A DNA stretch of 64,000 bases. Origin: Arthrobacter sp. Leaf137. Its GTDB lineage: Bacteria; Actinomycetota; Actinomycetes; Actinomycetales; Micrococcaceae. The stretch lies in assembly GCF_001423525.1 (NCBI RefSeq), contig NZ_LMOI01000018.1:569435-633434 (forward strand), in the 5' to 3' direction. Below the pieces are notes generated by a model. That model did not search any database. It saw only the letters and a program-made list of their open reading frames with translations, and had not been told where the DNA came from. A program made the translations under genes and the position numbers. Positions 25,325 through 34,301 of this stretch are shown here, in pieces; the first letter of the stretch is position 1; every line of letters begins with the position of its first letter.

Positions 25325-25588
25325 ATGAACCTTCTCATCAAGCTGCTCGGCACCGGCGTAAGCCTGGGTGCCGGATTTGCCGGGACCAAGCTGGTCAACA
25401 CCATCTGGGAAAAGACCACCGGCAACAAGCCGCCCACCGGCAAGGGCGAGGACGTCCCCACCAGCCTTCGCTCGGCCCTGACGTTCGCGCTGATCTCGGC
25501 GTTCGTCAGCACCATCATCCAGGTCCTGGCCAACCGTGGCACGCAGCGCGCCATCACCCGCTTCGCCAAGACACAGGACATCGTCTAA
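25325..25588 (+). CDS. DUF4235 small membrane protein
   Basis: An 87-residue protein with two hydrophobic helices (LLIKLLGTGVSLGAGFAGTKLV and SALTFALISAFVSTIIQVLA) and the pattern VNTIWEKTTGNKPPTGKGEDVP between them, as in the actinobacterial DUF4235 family. Function unknown. ATG 25325 follows AAGGAGTACTAGGA. It converges on the mnh operon. Confidence 0.85.
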   Translation: MNLLIKLLGTGVSLGAGFAGTKLVNTIWEKTTGNKPPTGKGEDVPTSLRSALTFALISAFVSTIIQVLANRGTQRAITRFAKTQDIV

Positions 25589-25620
25589 ACACCCACGATG
25601 TCCCCGCACGCCGGCTGGCT

Positions 25621-26034
25621 TCAGCGGGTTGAGCCGTCGTCCCCGCCGTCCTCACGGGCGGCCTGGGCGGCGGCTTTCTGCACCACCGCATCAAGTTCGT
25701 CCGAGGTCAGCAGTTCCCGGTGCAGGTGCTTGGTACGGTAGCCGGCGCGGCCCACCATGTGGGCGGACACGGGAACGGTCAGCAGTTGGAAGATCCAGGC
25801 AACCACCAGGACCGGCCACACCCACCATGTGCGCATCTGCAGCCCGATGGAGGCCAGCAGCAGGAACAGTCCCAGCACCTGCGGCTTGGTGGCGGCGTGC
25901 ATGCGGCTCAGGAGGTCCGGGAAGCGCAGCAGGCCGATGGCGGCGCCCAGGGACATGATGGCTCCCACCAGCATGAACACGGCGGACACCACGTCGATCC
26001 AGCCATCCACGCTGGTCAGGTCCGGGGTTAACAT
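25621..26034 (-). CDS. mnhG: Na+/H+ antiporter subunit G
   Basis: A 137-residue membrane protein. FMLVGAIMSLGAAIGLLRFPDLLSRMHAATKPQVLGLFLLLASIGLQ is the MnhG/PhaG signature (LLRFPD...R.HA.TK..T.G). It is the last gene of the mnh operon. ATG 26034 follows the mnhF stop by one base; a longer in-frame reading to 26082 would overlap mnhF and lacks support. The C-terminal cytoplasmic tail (RTKHLHRELLTSDELDAVVQKAAAQ) is charged. Confidence 0.92.
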   Translation of the reverse strand: MLTPDLTSVDGWIDVVSAVFMLVGAIMSLGAAIGLLRFPDLLSRMHAATKPQVLGLFLLLASIGLQMRTWWVWPVLVVAWIFQLLTVPVSAHMVGRAGYRTKHLHRELLTSDELDAVVQKAAAQAAREDGGDDGSTR

Positions 26035-26035
26035 G

Positions 26036-26314
26036 TCAGGGCTCACTGGGGTGCTCCCGCCGGTCGGCCACGAAGCGTGCAACGGTCACTGACCCGATGA
26101 AGCCGATCACGGAGATGGCCACCACCAGCATCAGGTTGTTCATGTGCCGGTTCACGGCCATGTCAATGCACAGCGCCGCGCCCAGGATGGCCAGCAGGAC
26201 GTCCGAGGCCAGCACCCGGTCCAGCAGCGATGGGCCGCGGGCAATCCGGATGATCGCCCCGCCGGCGGCGAGGGAGAGGATGACGGCCGTAACGGCCAGG
26301 ACCACCTGCATCAT
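26036..26314 (-). CDS. mnhF: Na+/H+ antiporter subunit F
   Basis: A 92-residue protein with three membrane helices. RIARGPSLLDRVLASDVLLAILGAALCIDMA is the MnhF signature (GP..DR..A.D). Its start overlaps mnhE by four bases. It is part of the multi-subunit Mrp antiporter, which exchanges cytoplasmic Na+ (or K+) for external H+. Confidence 0.93.
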   Translation of the reverse strand: MMQVVLAVTAVILSLAAGGAIIRIARGPSLLDRVLASDVLLAILGAALCIDMAVNRHMNNLMLVVAISVIGFIGSVTVARFVADRREHPSEP

Positions 26315-26856
26315 GCTGCGGCCTCCGCCCGTACGATGGCGAGTTCTTCGTTGGTGCCCATGATCCGGATGAGCCCGGCTTCGATGGTACGCACTTCATT
26401 GCGCAGGTTTTCCACGTCCTCTGCGGAGCTGATGTTGATGGCGTGCAGGTACAGCGTGGAGGTTGACCGGTCCACTTCCACCACCAGCGAGCCCGGGATC
26501 AGCGAGATCACGTGGCCGGTGGCGGTGACGATAAGGTCCTGGTGGCTCCGCAGCGTCACGGCCACCACCGCGTTGTGCACCTTGGGCCCGCGGACGGCGG
26601 CGAGGTACAGGATCTGGAAACTGGCCACCACCACCCGGCCCAGGAACATCATGGCGAAGGGGATGGCGTGCCGGATGTTGAAGCGTCCGCTGAGCTCCAC
26701 GGGCGGCAGGTAGAACAGCCGGGCGACGGCGATGGCCAGCAGCGCCCCGAACAGCAGGTTGCCGGGGCTGAAGTCCTGCCAGAGGGCGCCCCAGACGATG
26801 ACCAGCCAGACGAGGAGCGGAAGCTCCTGGCGCAGGGAAATACGGCGGCGGCTCAT
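26311..26856 (-). CDS. mnhE: Na+/H+ antiporter subunit E
   Basis: A 181-residue membrane protein. PLLVWLVIVWGALWQDFSPGNLLFGALLAIAVARLFYLP and NAVVAVTLRSHQDLIVTATGHVISLIPGSLVVEVDRSTSTLYLHAI match MnhE (SL.PGT...D). Four-base overlaps with mnhD and mnhF indicate translational coupling. Confidence 0.93.
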   Translation of the reverse strand: MSRRRISLRQELPLLVWLVIVWGALWQDFSPGNLLFGALLAIAVARLFYLPPVELSGRFNIRHAIPFAMMFLGRVVVASFQILYLAAVRGPKVHNAVVAVTLRSHQDLIVTATGHVISLIPGSLVVEVDRSTSTLYLHAINISSAEDVENLRNEVRTIEAGLIRIMGTNEELAIVRAEAAA

Positions 26857-28544
26857 TTTCCTGCTCCCGCGGGGGCTCCAACGGCCGGCACCGTTACGTC
26901 CTCACCCAGGACGGCGTGGATGTAGGGGCCACGGTCCAGCATCTCTGCCGCTGCCCGGTCGGACAGCCCGAACAGGGGCCCTGCGAAGACGGTCAGCGCC
27001 ATGCCCAGGACCACCAAACCGGCGGTGGGCCCCACCATGGTGCGGGGCATCAGCGTGGACCTCACCAGCGTGCTGCTGCCACCGCTTCCCGCCCGGCTGA
27101 GGACCGGTGCGGCCAGGCCCGTCCTGCCGGCACGGTCCGCCGGGGCTTCGTCGTCCAGGGCTTCCCCTTCCACCGGCTGCCCCGGGGCGGCCAGCAGGAC
27201 GGGGTCCGGGTGTTCGGCGTCGGCAGGACGCCGCCAGAAGGCGCGGTTCCAGACCCTGGCCACCGCCAGCAGTGTCAGGAGGCTGGTCACCACGCCGCCG
27301 ATCACCAGGGCGTAGGCCAGCGGGGTTCCCAGTTCCACGCCGGCCTGCAGCAGGCCCACCTTGCCGAGGAAGCCGGAGAAGGGCGGGATGCCCGCCAGGT
27401 TCATGCCGGGAATGAAGAACAGGATCGCCAGCAGCGGCGAGATCTTGGCCAGCCCGCCCAGCCGGTCCACCGAGGAGCTGCCTCCGCGGCGTTCGATCAG
27501 GCCGGTGACCAGGAACAGGCTGGTCTGGATGGTGATGTGGTGGGCAACGTAGAAGATGGCGGCCGCGAGGCCTACAACCGAGGACATGGCCAGCCCGAAC
27601 ACCATGTAGCCGATGTGGCTGACCAGGGTGAACGAGAGCAGACGTTTGATGTCGCTCTGCGCCAGGGCACCCAGGATCCCCACCACCATGGTCAGCAGCG
27701 CCGCGATCATCAGGGGCGTGTTCAGAGTGTCTCCGGGGAACAGCAGGGTCTCGGTGCGGACCATGGCGTACACGCCCACCTTGGTAAGCAGGCCTGCGAA
27801 CACGGCGGTGACCGGGGCGGGGGCCGTGGGGTAGGAGTCAGGCAGCCAGAAGGACAGCGGGAAGACGGCGGCCTTGATGCCGAACGCCACCAGCAGCATC
27901 ACGTGCAGGAGGGTCTTGGTGCCCTGGTCCAGTTCGCCGAGCTTGATGGCCAGGTCCGCCATGTTCACGGTTCCGGTGGCCCCGTAAACCATGGCGATGG
28001 AAATCAGGAACAGCACCGAGGACACCACGGACACCACCACGTAAGTGACGCCGGCCCGGATGCGGGGCCCGGTGCCGCCGAGGGTCATCAGGACGTAGCT
28101 TGCGGTCAGCAGGATCTCGAAGCCTACATACAGGTTGAAGAGGTCGCCGGAGAGGAAGGCGTTGGACACCCCGGCCACCAGGATCAGGTAGGTGGGGTGG
28201 AAGATGGACACCGGTGCGTCCTTGTCGCCGTCGGCCATGCCCTGGCCCGTGGCGTAGACGAGGACCGCGAGACTCACCGCGGAGGAAACCACCAGCATCA
28301 GTGACGAGAACTGGTCCACCACCAGCACGATGCCCCACGGCGGAATCCATCCGCCGATGCTGACGGCCACGGTTCCGCCGTCCCACACCGCCGCCATCAG
28401 GAAGCATTCGAGCAGCAGGGTCAGGGACAGCAGCCCGATGCTGACGGCCCGCTGGGCACGGGAGTGCCGGATCAGCAGGAAGGTCAGGGCGGCGCCCAGG
28501 ATGGGAAGTACGACGGCGAGCGGGGCCAGACTGGCGATGTTCAC
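26853..28544 (-). CDS. mnhD: Na+/H+ antiporter subunit D
   Basis: A 563-residue, NuoN-like protein with about 14 membrane helices. Proton-channel motifs include GFEILLTASYVLMTLGG and FGIKAAVFPLSFWLPDSYPTAPAPVTAVFAGLLTKVGVYAMVR (the conserved TKVG Lys and the HAPV-like block as SYPTAPAPV). A hydrophilic insert of roughly 60 residues rich in Ala, Glu, Asp and Pro (FWRRPADAEHPDPVLLAAPGQ onward) lies before the last helix, longer than in typical MnhD. It overlaps mnhC and mnhE by four bases each. Confidence 0.93.
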   Translation of the reverse strand: MNIASLAPLAVVLPILGAALTFLLIRHSRAQRAVSIGLLSLTLLLECFLMAAVWDGGTVAVSIGGWIPPWGIVLVVDQFSSLMLVVSSAVSLAVLVYATGQGMADGDKDAPVSIFHPTYLILVAGVSNAFLSGDLFNLYVGFEILLTASYVLMTLGGTGPRIRAGVTYVVVSVVSSVLFLISIAMVYGATGTVNMADLAIKLGELDQGTKTLLHVMLLVAFGIKAAVFPLSFWLPDSYPTAPAPVTAVFAGLLTKVGVYAMVRTETLLFPGDTLNTPLMIAALLTMVVGILGALAQSDIKRLLSFTLVSHIGYMVFGLAMSSVVGLAAAIFYVAHHITIQTSLFLVTGLIERRGGSSSVDRLGGLAKISPLLAILFFIPGMNLAGIPPFSGFLGKVGLLQAGVELGTPLAYALVIGGVVTSLLTLLAVARVWNRAFWRRPADAEHPDPVLLAAPGQPVEGEALDDEAPADRAGRTGLAAPVLSRAGSGGSSTLVRSTLMPRTMVGPTAGLVVLGMALTVFAGPLFGLSDRAAAEMLDRGPYIHAVLGEDVTVPAVGAPAGAGK

Positions 28545-29167
28545 TGTCCGTCTCCTTCCGGGCTGGGCTTGACGTTGGGTGAGCCGGGTTTTTCTTCCTG
28601 GGCCGCGTGCTCGGTGGGCATCTCGCGATCGCCCGCCAGCACGGTGGCAGTGCCGCCGTGTACCCGGGCGCCGGCCTCACGGCCGCCGGACGTTTCATCG
28701 CCGGAGCCCGGTCGGTGGTCTGAGATGTCCTGTCCGTCGCCCCCCAGCATGGTGAGCGGGAATTCGGATGTTTCGGCGGGGATCTCGGCGTCGTCCTCGG
28801 CGTCGAAGCTGGGGGTTTCGGCGACGCGGAGGTCTTCCAGGTCGTCCTGGATTTCGTCCTCGCGTGCCAGTACCCAGGTCCGGTAGATGATGCCCAGCAT
28901 GAAGGCGGTCACCGCGAACGAGATCACGATGGACGTCAGGATCAGCGCCTGCGGCAGGGGATCGTTGTAGTCCCCGGCAGCGGTGTCTTTGGAGAACATC
29001 GGAGCCAGGCCGGAGTAGCCGCCGGTGGCCAGAATCAGCAGGTTGGTGGCGTTGGCCAGGAGCATGAGCCCCAGCAGGACGCGGGTAAGGCTGCGCTCCA
29101 GGATCAGGTAGATGCCGCAGGCATACAGGGCACCCATGACCAGGAGCAGGGCGAGGTTGATGCTCAT
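28541..29167 (-). CDS. mnhC: Na+/H+ antiporter subunit C with long acidic C-terminal tail
   Basis: A 208-residue protein. The first 105 residues are a normal NuoK-like MnhC (three helices; LILERSLTRVLLGLMLLANATNLLIL and PLPQALILTSIVISFAVTAFMLGIIY). The last 100 residues are an acidic, Pro/Gly-rich cytoplasmic tail (REDEIQDDLEDLRVAETPSFDAEDDAEIP onward) without family counterpart. The overlap is four bases with mnhA and mnhD. Confidence 0.92.
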   Translation of the reverse strand: MSINLALLLVMGALYACGIYLILERSLTRVLLGLMLLANATNLLILATGGYSGLAPMFSKDTAAGDYNDPLPQALILTSIVISFAVTAFMLGIIYRTWVLAREDEIQDDLEDLRVAETPSFDAEDDAEIPAETSEFPLTMLGGDGQDISDHRPGSGDETSGGREAGARVHGGTATVLAGDREMPTEHAAQEEKPGSPNVKPSPEGDGQ

Positions 29168-32100
29168 GCCTTGCCCCCTGAGATGGTTTCGGCTGGCATG
29201 TCTTCGGGTTCCTCGTACTCTGCGGGTTCGGAGCCCCGCTCCTCGATGTGTTCGTCCACTTCAGCGCCGAGGCTGCGCAGCACGTCCAGCACCAGTCCCA
29301 CCACCACGATGTATACGCCAATGTCGAAGATGGTGGACGTGACGAACTTGATGTCCCCGAACACGGGCAGCCAGAACTGGATGATGGCGCTCTGGAACAC
29401 CTGGCCGCCCAGGAAGAGCGGGGCAACACCGGAGCCTGCGGCCGTGGCCAGGCCGATGCCCAGCAGGCCACCGGCGCTGACGGGAGTTGCTTCGCTGAGT
29501 TCGAACCGCCCGCCGGCCAGGTAGCGGATGGTCAGCGCCAGGCCGGCTGTCAGGCCGCCTGCGAAGCCGCCGCCAGGCAGGTTGTGGCCGGCGAACAGGA
29601 GGTAGAGCGAGAAGATCACCAGCGAGTGGAAGACCAGCCGGGTGACCACTTCGAAGATGATGGAGCGGCGTTCGGGTGCCAGCGTCCGGCCGGCCACCAG
29701 CCAGGCGTCCCGGGTGGCCGTGGCGAACTTCCTGCTGATGGCCAGGGCGGCCCCGTCCCGGGAACCCGGGTCCACGTCGTGGAACCGGCCCACGGTTCCT
29801 TCCGCCACCGAGGCCGAGGCCCGCAGGCGGTCGCCGCGGCCGCGGACGAAGATGAGGCTCGCAACACCTGTGGCGGCCAGTGCCAGCACGGTGATCTCAC
29901 CGAAGGTGTCCCAGGCCCTGATGTCCACGAGCGTGACGTTGACGATGTTCAGTCCGCCGCCGCCTTCGTAGGCCAGCTGCGGGAACTGCAGGGAGATGGG
30001 CTGGGCCACGCGGGCGCCCATGGCGTAGATGGCCGCGAACACCGTGGTGGCCCCGAAGGCTGCGCCGATGATGACACGGACCACACGGTATTTGCCCCCT
30101 GTCCGGTCCCGCAGTTCAGGCGGGAGGCGGCGCATGCCGAGGACGAAGGCCACCAGGATGATGGTTTCCACCAGCATCTGCGTCAGTGCCAGGTCCGGGG
30201 CTCCCTGGAGGGCGAACATCAGGGCGATGCCGTAGCCGGTGACCGATACCATCAGGACGGCAAGGAAGCGCTTGTTCGCCTTGACGGCCGCGAGGGCGCC
30301 TATCACGATGCCGATTCCCGCGACGATCTGCAGCGGAGAGCCTGGATCCACCAGGTAAATATTGTCCGGAAGCGGCTTGCCGGCGAAGAGGATGGCGCTC
30401 AGCGGCAGGACGAACGCCACGGTGAGGATGACGGCGAGGTAGTAGTACAGCGAACCGCGCTGGGTCCGGCCGGTGATCCACACGGCGATGTCGTCCAGCG
30501 CACCGATGCTCAGCTGGTAGGCGCGGTCGGCATCCACCCAGTCCGGGACCAGCGCCTGCGCACGGGCCACGGCGTTGCGGCCGAAGTACATGGCAGCGCC
30601 GAACACAAAGGTGAGCGCCGTCAGGCCAAGTGCGGGGGTCAGTCCGTGCCACAGCGCCAGGTGCCCGGCCTGCTCGGCCGGCGTTCCGGCGTCGGGCGCG
30701 GTGGACGCGAACAGCGCGGCGTAAGGCTGGATCCAGGCGTCAACCGGCGCCGGCCACAGGCCGTAGGCGATGGTGAGGATACTCAGGACGGCCGGGGCTG
30801 CGATGAAGGAGGGCCGAACGGCCTTGAACTGGGTGGGCTCCACGCCGGGTTTGACGGCGAAGGCGCCCCACATGAACCGGGCGCTGTACGCGAAGGTGAG
30901 GACGGAACCCAGGACCAGCCCCGCCAGGACCACCATGCCCCACGGTCCGGCGTCAGGGTCCCCGGCGTGGTGGACGAACGCTTCCAGCACGGATTCCTTG
31001 GCCACGAACCCGGCAAGGAAGGGGACGCCGGCCATGGACGCGGCACCGATGCCGGCCACGATCCCCAAGGCGCGGGAGGACCGGAAGACGCCGGAGAGCT
31101 TCCGGACATCGCGCGTTCCGGACTGGTGGTCGATGATGCCGACCACCAGGAAGAGCGTGGCTTTGAAGAGGCCGTGGGCGAGCAGCATCGCCAGGCCGGC
31201 CAGCGCGGCGTCCGGCGTGCCGAGGCCCACCACCATGGTGAGGAAGCCCAACTGGCTGACGGTGCCGTAGGCGAGGATAAGTTTGATGTCTGTCTGGCGC
31301 AGCGCACGGTAGCCGCCCACCAGCATGGTGGCCAGGCCCAGGCCCAGCACCACGGGCTGCCAGTAGGCCGTTTCCGCGAATCCGGGCGCCAGCCGTGCCA
31401 CCAGGTAGATGCCGGCCTTCACCATGGCGGCGGCGTGCAGGTACGCGCTGACCGGGGTGGGGGCGGCCATGGCGCCGGGAAGCCAGAAGTGGAAGGGCAC
31501 CAGCGCGGACTTGGTAATGGCGCCCACCAGGATGAGCACGACGGCGGCGCTCACCATGGCGCCGGACGGGCCTTGCGCGAGCACGTGGGCCTGTTCGAGG
31601 ATGGCTGAAAGGCGGTAGGTTCCGGCCGTCTGGCCCAGCATAATGATCCCCACCAGCATGGCCAGCCCGCCGGCGGTGGTGACCATGAGGGCCTGCAGCG
31701 CCGAGCGGCGGGCCGCCAGCCTGGTGCGGGCAAAGCCGATCAGCAGGTAGGACAGGATGGTGGTGAGTTCCCAGAAAATGAAGAGCAGCAGCAGGTCATC
31801 GGCCACCACCAGGCCGAACATGGCACCGGCGAAGGCCAGGAGCTGCGCGCCGAACGCGCCGAGGTCCTGATCCTTCCGTTTGAAGTACCGGGCGCAGTAG
31901 AGCAGCACCAGGGCACCAACGCCCAGCACCAGCAGTGACATCACCCAGGCCAGCGGGTCCATGCGGAAAGCGAACTCGAGGTGGAGGCCGGGAATCCAGG
32001 GGACAACCTCGGACACCGCACCCTGCCCGGAGTAGACCGGGCCGTACTGGAACAGGAGCCAGACGAACGAGGCAGCGGGAACGGCTGCCAGAGCGTAGAA

Positions 32101-32178
32101 TGCGTTGCGGCCCCACTTCCTGAAGAACCACGGCGCCAGCACAGCCACCGAAAAGTGCACGGCAAGGACTGTGATCAC
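29164..32178 (-). CDS. mnhA: Na+/H+ antiporter subunit A, MnhA-MnhB fusion
   Basis: A 1004-residue protein. The N-terminal 650 residues are NuoL-like (LLFIFWELTTILSYLLIGF, GAITKSALVPFHFWLPGAMAAPTPVSAYLHAAAMVKAGIYLVAR and the conserved H/K proton-path residues). Next come the MrpA-specific middle region (LMVSVTGYGIALMFALQGAPDLALTQMLVETI) and, from about 850, an MnhB-like C-terminus (FEVVTRLVFHSLVIFSLYLLFAGHNLPGGGFAGGLTAGLA). Fusion of A and B in one polypeptide is usual in actinobacteria, so the operon lacks a separate mnhB. GTG 32178 is preferred, with GGAG 6 nt upstream. The long frame from 32310 adds a non-conserved Pro-rich stretch. Confidence 0.93.
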   Translation of the reverse strand: MITVLAVHFSVAVLAPWFFRKWGRNAFYALAAVPAASFVWLLFQYGPVYSGQGAVSEVVPWIPGLHLEFAFRMDPLAWVMSLLVLGVGALVLLYCARYFKRKDQDLGAFGAQLLAFAGAMFGLVVADDLLLLFIFWELTTILSYLLIGFARTRLAARRSALQALMVTTAGGLAMLVGIIMLGQTAGTYRLSAILEQAHVLAQGPSGAMVSAAVVLILVGAITKSALVPFHFWLPGAMAAPTPVSAYLHAAAMVKAGIYLVARLAPGFAETAYWQPVVLGLGLATMLVGGYRALRQTDIKLILAYGTVSQLGFLTMVVGLGTPDAALAGLAMLLAHGLFKATLFLVVGIIDHQSGTRDVRKLSGVFRSSRALGIVAGIGAASMAGVPFLAGFVAKESVLEAFVHHAGDPDAGPWGMVVLAGLVLGSVLTFAYSARFMWGAFAVKPGVEPTQFKAVRPSFIAAPAVLSILTIAYGLWPAPVDAWIQPYAALFASTAPDAGTPAEQAGHLALWHGLTPALGLTALTFVFGAAMYFGRNAVARAQALVPDWVDADRAYQLSIGALDDIAVWITGRTQRGSLYYYLAVILTVAFVLPLSAILFAGKPLPDNIYLVDPGSPLQIVAGIGIVIGALAAVKANKRFLAVLMVSVTGYGIALMFALQGAPDLALTQMLVETIILVAFVLGMRRLPPELRDRTGGKYRVVRVIIGAAFGATTVFAAIYAMGARVAQPISLQFPQLAYEGGGGLNIVNVTLVDIRAWDTFGEITVLALAATGVASLIFVRGRGDRLRASASVAEGTVGRFHDVDPGSRDGAALAISRKFATATRDAWLVAGRTLAPERRSIIFEVVTRLVFHSLVIFSLYLLFAGHNLPGGGFAGGLTAGLALTIRYLAGGRFELSEATPVSAGGLLGIGLATAAGSGVAPLFLGGQVFQSAIIQFWLPVFGDIKFVTSTIFDIGVYIVVVGLVLDVLRSLGAEVDEHIEERGSEPAEYEEPEDMPAETISGGKA

Positions 32179-32358
32179 TGGTATCTCCGCAACGTCAGGA
32201 ATTCGATTGTCAAAAGTTGGAGCAGGCGGCAAAATGTCGGGTTCGGGAATCCACAGTTTATCAAGTCCGGGCGCCTGACCCGTCGCGGTTTCCCGGCCGC
32301 CGCGCGTCATTCCGCGCCAGTCAGGGCTTCGGTCCGCATCCTGTTCGCCCTCGGCGGA

Positions 32359-32364
32359 TACGAT
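32359..32364 (+). promoter_or_regulatory. -10 box of a leaderless MFS gene
   Basis: TACGAT, 6 nt, then ATG 32371. Confidence 0.5.
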
Positions 32365-32370
32365 GCAGCT

Positions 32371-33774
32371 ATGAACAGCGCCAGCGCTCCCCGGGCCATA
32401 CAGCCGTCCTCGGAACTAGCAACCGGCAACCAGGTATCCAGCAAGGGCCGGATCCTGGCCTGGGCATCCTGGGACTGGGGTTCGGCAGCCTTCAACGCCG
32501 TGATGACCACCTTCGTGTTTACCGTCTACCTCACGTCCAACGCTTTCGGCGGCAAGGACGAGGCCTCGGCGGTCCTCGGCGCCGCCCTCGCCGCGGCGGG
32601 CCTCGCCATCGCGCTGCTGGCCCCCGTCACCGGGCAGCGCTCCGACGCCGGCGGCAGGCGGAAGCTGTGGCTGGGAGTCAACACGGCCGCCGTCGCCGTC
32701 CTCACCGCGCTGTGCTTCTTCGTCTTCCCGCAGCCGGAATTCCTGCTGCTGGGCGTCACGCTGATCGCCCTGGGCAACGTGTTCTTCGAATTCGCCGGGG
32801 TCAACTACAACGCCATGCTGGCCCAGATTTCCACCCCCCGGAACATCGGCAAGGTCAGCGGCATCGGCTGGGGTGCCGGGTACCTGGGCGGCATCGTGGC
32901 CCTGCTGATCGTCCTGCAGCTGTTCGTCCAGCCCAGCTTCGAGTGGTTCGGCGCTTCCACCCAGGACAGCCTGAACATCCGGCTGGTGGCCGTGTTCTCG
33001 GCCCTGTGGTTCTTCATTTTTGCCCTGCCGGTCCTGTTCGCGGTCCCCGAACTGCCCCGGACCGGCCAGGCAGCCCGCCTCGGCATCGTCGCCAGCTACC
33101 GGCTGCTCTTCCGCCGGATCCGCGCCATCTACGCCACCAGCCCGCACACCATCTACTTCCTGCTGGCCAGCGCGGTGTTCCGTGACGGGCTGGCCGCGGT
33201 GTTCACCTTCGGCGGCATCATCGCCGCGGGCACCTTCGGGTTCGAGCTGTCACAGGTCATCTTCTTCGCCATTTTCGGCAATGTGGTGGCAGCATTCGGA
33301 GCCATCATCGGCGGGTTCCTGGACGACAGGGTGGGCCCGAAGGCCGTCATTATCGGCTCGCTCGCGGGCCTGCTCGTGGCCGGGACCGTGATCCTGGTGC
33401 TGGGTAACGGCGACTATTCCTTCTTCGGCATGGATTGGGCGGGCAGCACCACGTTCTGGGTGTTCGGTCTGTTCCTCTGCCTGTTCGTGGGCCCGGCGCA
33501 GTCGTCATCGCGGGCCTACCTCGCCCGGCTCGCACCGCACGGGGAGTCCGGCGAACTGTTCGGCCTCTACGCCACCACCGGCCGGGCCGTCAGCTTCCTG
33601 GCGCCGGCCCTCTTCACGCTGTGCATCACCGTGGCAACCCCGCTGGTGGCGGCAGGCGAGGCGCAGCGCTGGGGCATCCTGGGCATCATGGTGGTCCTGC
33701 TCGCCGGGCTGCTGGTCCTGCTGCCGGTGAAGTCCCCGGACAAGGCTCCCATCGCCGTCGTCCCCTCCGCCTGA
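32371..33774 (+). CDS. MFS transporter, UMF1 family
   Basis: A 467-residue, 12-helix protein. ILAWASWDWGSAAFNAVMTTFVFTVYLT (N-terminal helix), the NVFFEFAGVNYNAMLAQIS segment and SGIGWGAGYLGGIVALL are characteristic of the UMF1 (Atg22-like) family of MFS proteins. Yeast Atg22 exports vacuolar amino acids; the bacterial substrates are unknown. The gene is divergent from mnhA and seems leaderless from ATG 32371. The next gene starts 39 bp after its stop. Confidence 0.87.
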   Translation: MNSASAPRAIQPSSELATGNQVSSKGRILAWASWDWGSAAFNAVMTTFVFTVYLTSNAFGGKDEASAVLGAALAAAGLAIALLAPVTGQRSDAGGRRKLWLGVNTAAVAVLTALCFFVFPQPEFLLLGVTLIALGNVFFEFAGVNYNAMLAQISTPRNIGKVSGIGWGAGYLGGIVALLIVLQLFVQPSFEWFGASTQDSLNIRLVAVFSALWFFIFALPVLFAVPELPRTGQAARLGIVASYRLLFRRIRAIYATSPHTIYFLLASAVFRDGLAAVFTFGGIIAAGTFGFELSQVIFFAIFGNVVAAFGAIIGGFLDDRVGPKAVIIGSLAGLLVAGTVILVLGNGDYSFFGMDWAGSTTFWVFGLFLCLFVGPAQSSSRAYLARLAPHGESGELFGLYATTGRAVSFLAPALFTLCITVATPLVAAGEAQRWGILGIMVVLLAGLLVLLPVKSPDKAPIAVVPSA

Positions 33775-33801
33775 CCCCCACCACGCAACGCTCCGGAAGA
33801 C

Positions 33802-33807
33802 TAGGCT
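33802..33807 (+). promoter_or_regulatory. -10 box of leaderless khtT-like gene
   Basis: TAGGCT, 6 nt, then ATG 33814. Confidence 0.5.
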
Positions 33808-33813
33808 TTAGCC

Positions 33814-34296
33814 ATGAACGTGGATGAAACGAACCTTCCCGGCCTCGGCCGCCGGAAGGACTTCATGACAGCTTCCGGACGCAGGATCGGCGTGGTGGAG
33901 CTAAGGGAAGGCCAGACCGAGCTCATCGTCTCCACATGGGACGATCCCGATACGTGCCAGGCTTCCATTCCGCTGACCAGCGATGAGGCCGCCACCCTGG
34001 GCAACCTGCTGGGCGGCCAGCACCTCGCCATGAAGCTGACGGAGGAGCACAAGGACGTCCCGGGCATCGTCACCCGGCAGTTCTCCATCGCCCCGGAGTC
34101 CCCGTTCCAGAACCAGCCCATGGGCAAGGCGTGCATCCGGACCCGGTGTGGCGTCTCCATCGTTGCCATCATGCGCGAAGGGGAGGTCCTGCCCTCGCCC
34201 GGACCCGACGTGATCCTGCATACCGGTGACCTGCTGGTTGCTGTCGGAACCCTGAAAGGCCTCGATTCGGCGGCCGACATCCTGCGCCACGGCTGA
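33814..34296 (+). CDS. KhtT-like K+/H+ efflux regulatory subunit (TrkA-C domain)
   Basis: A 160-residue soluble protein. The N-terminal half (LGRRKDFMTASGRRIGVVELREGQTELIVS) is that of KhtT, and the C-terminal half is a TrkA-C/RCK-C domain (ACIRTRCGVSIVAIMREGEVLPSPGPDVILHTGDLLVAVGTLKGLDSAADIL). KhtT binds nucleotide and gates the KhtU antiporter. The antiporter gene follows after 5 bp, as in KhtTU pairs. No khtS homologue is seen. Confidence 0.88.
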   Translation: MNVDETNLPGLGRRKDFMTASGRRIGVVELREGQTELIVSTWDDPDTCQASIPLTSDEAATLGNLLGGQHLAMKLTEEHKDVPGIVTRQFSIAPESPFQNQPMGKACIRTRCGVSIVAIMREGEVLPSPGPDVILHTGDLLVAVGTLKGLDSAADILRHG

Positions 34297-34301
34297 CCCC
34301 T

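Noticed and set aside
26916-28304. 462-residue plus-strand frame
   Set aside because: Antisense to mnhD; no domain features.
29248-31608. 786-residue plus-strand frame
   Set aside because: Antisense to mnhA, with composition typical of a shadow frame (Gly, His, Asp, Gln, Arg-rich).
32179-32310. Extended N-terminus for MnhA (from 32310)
   Set aside because: The extension is not conserved and lacks a ribosome site, whereas GTG 32178 has GGAG at 6 nt.
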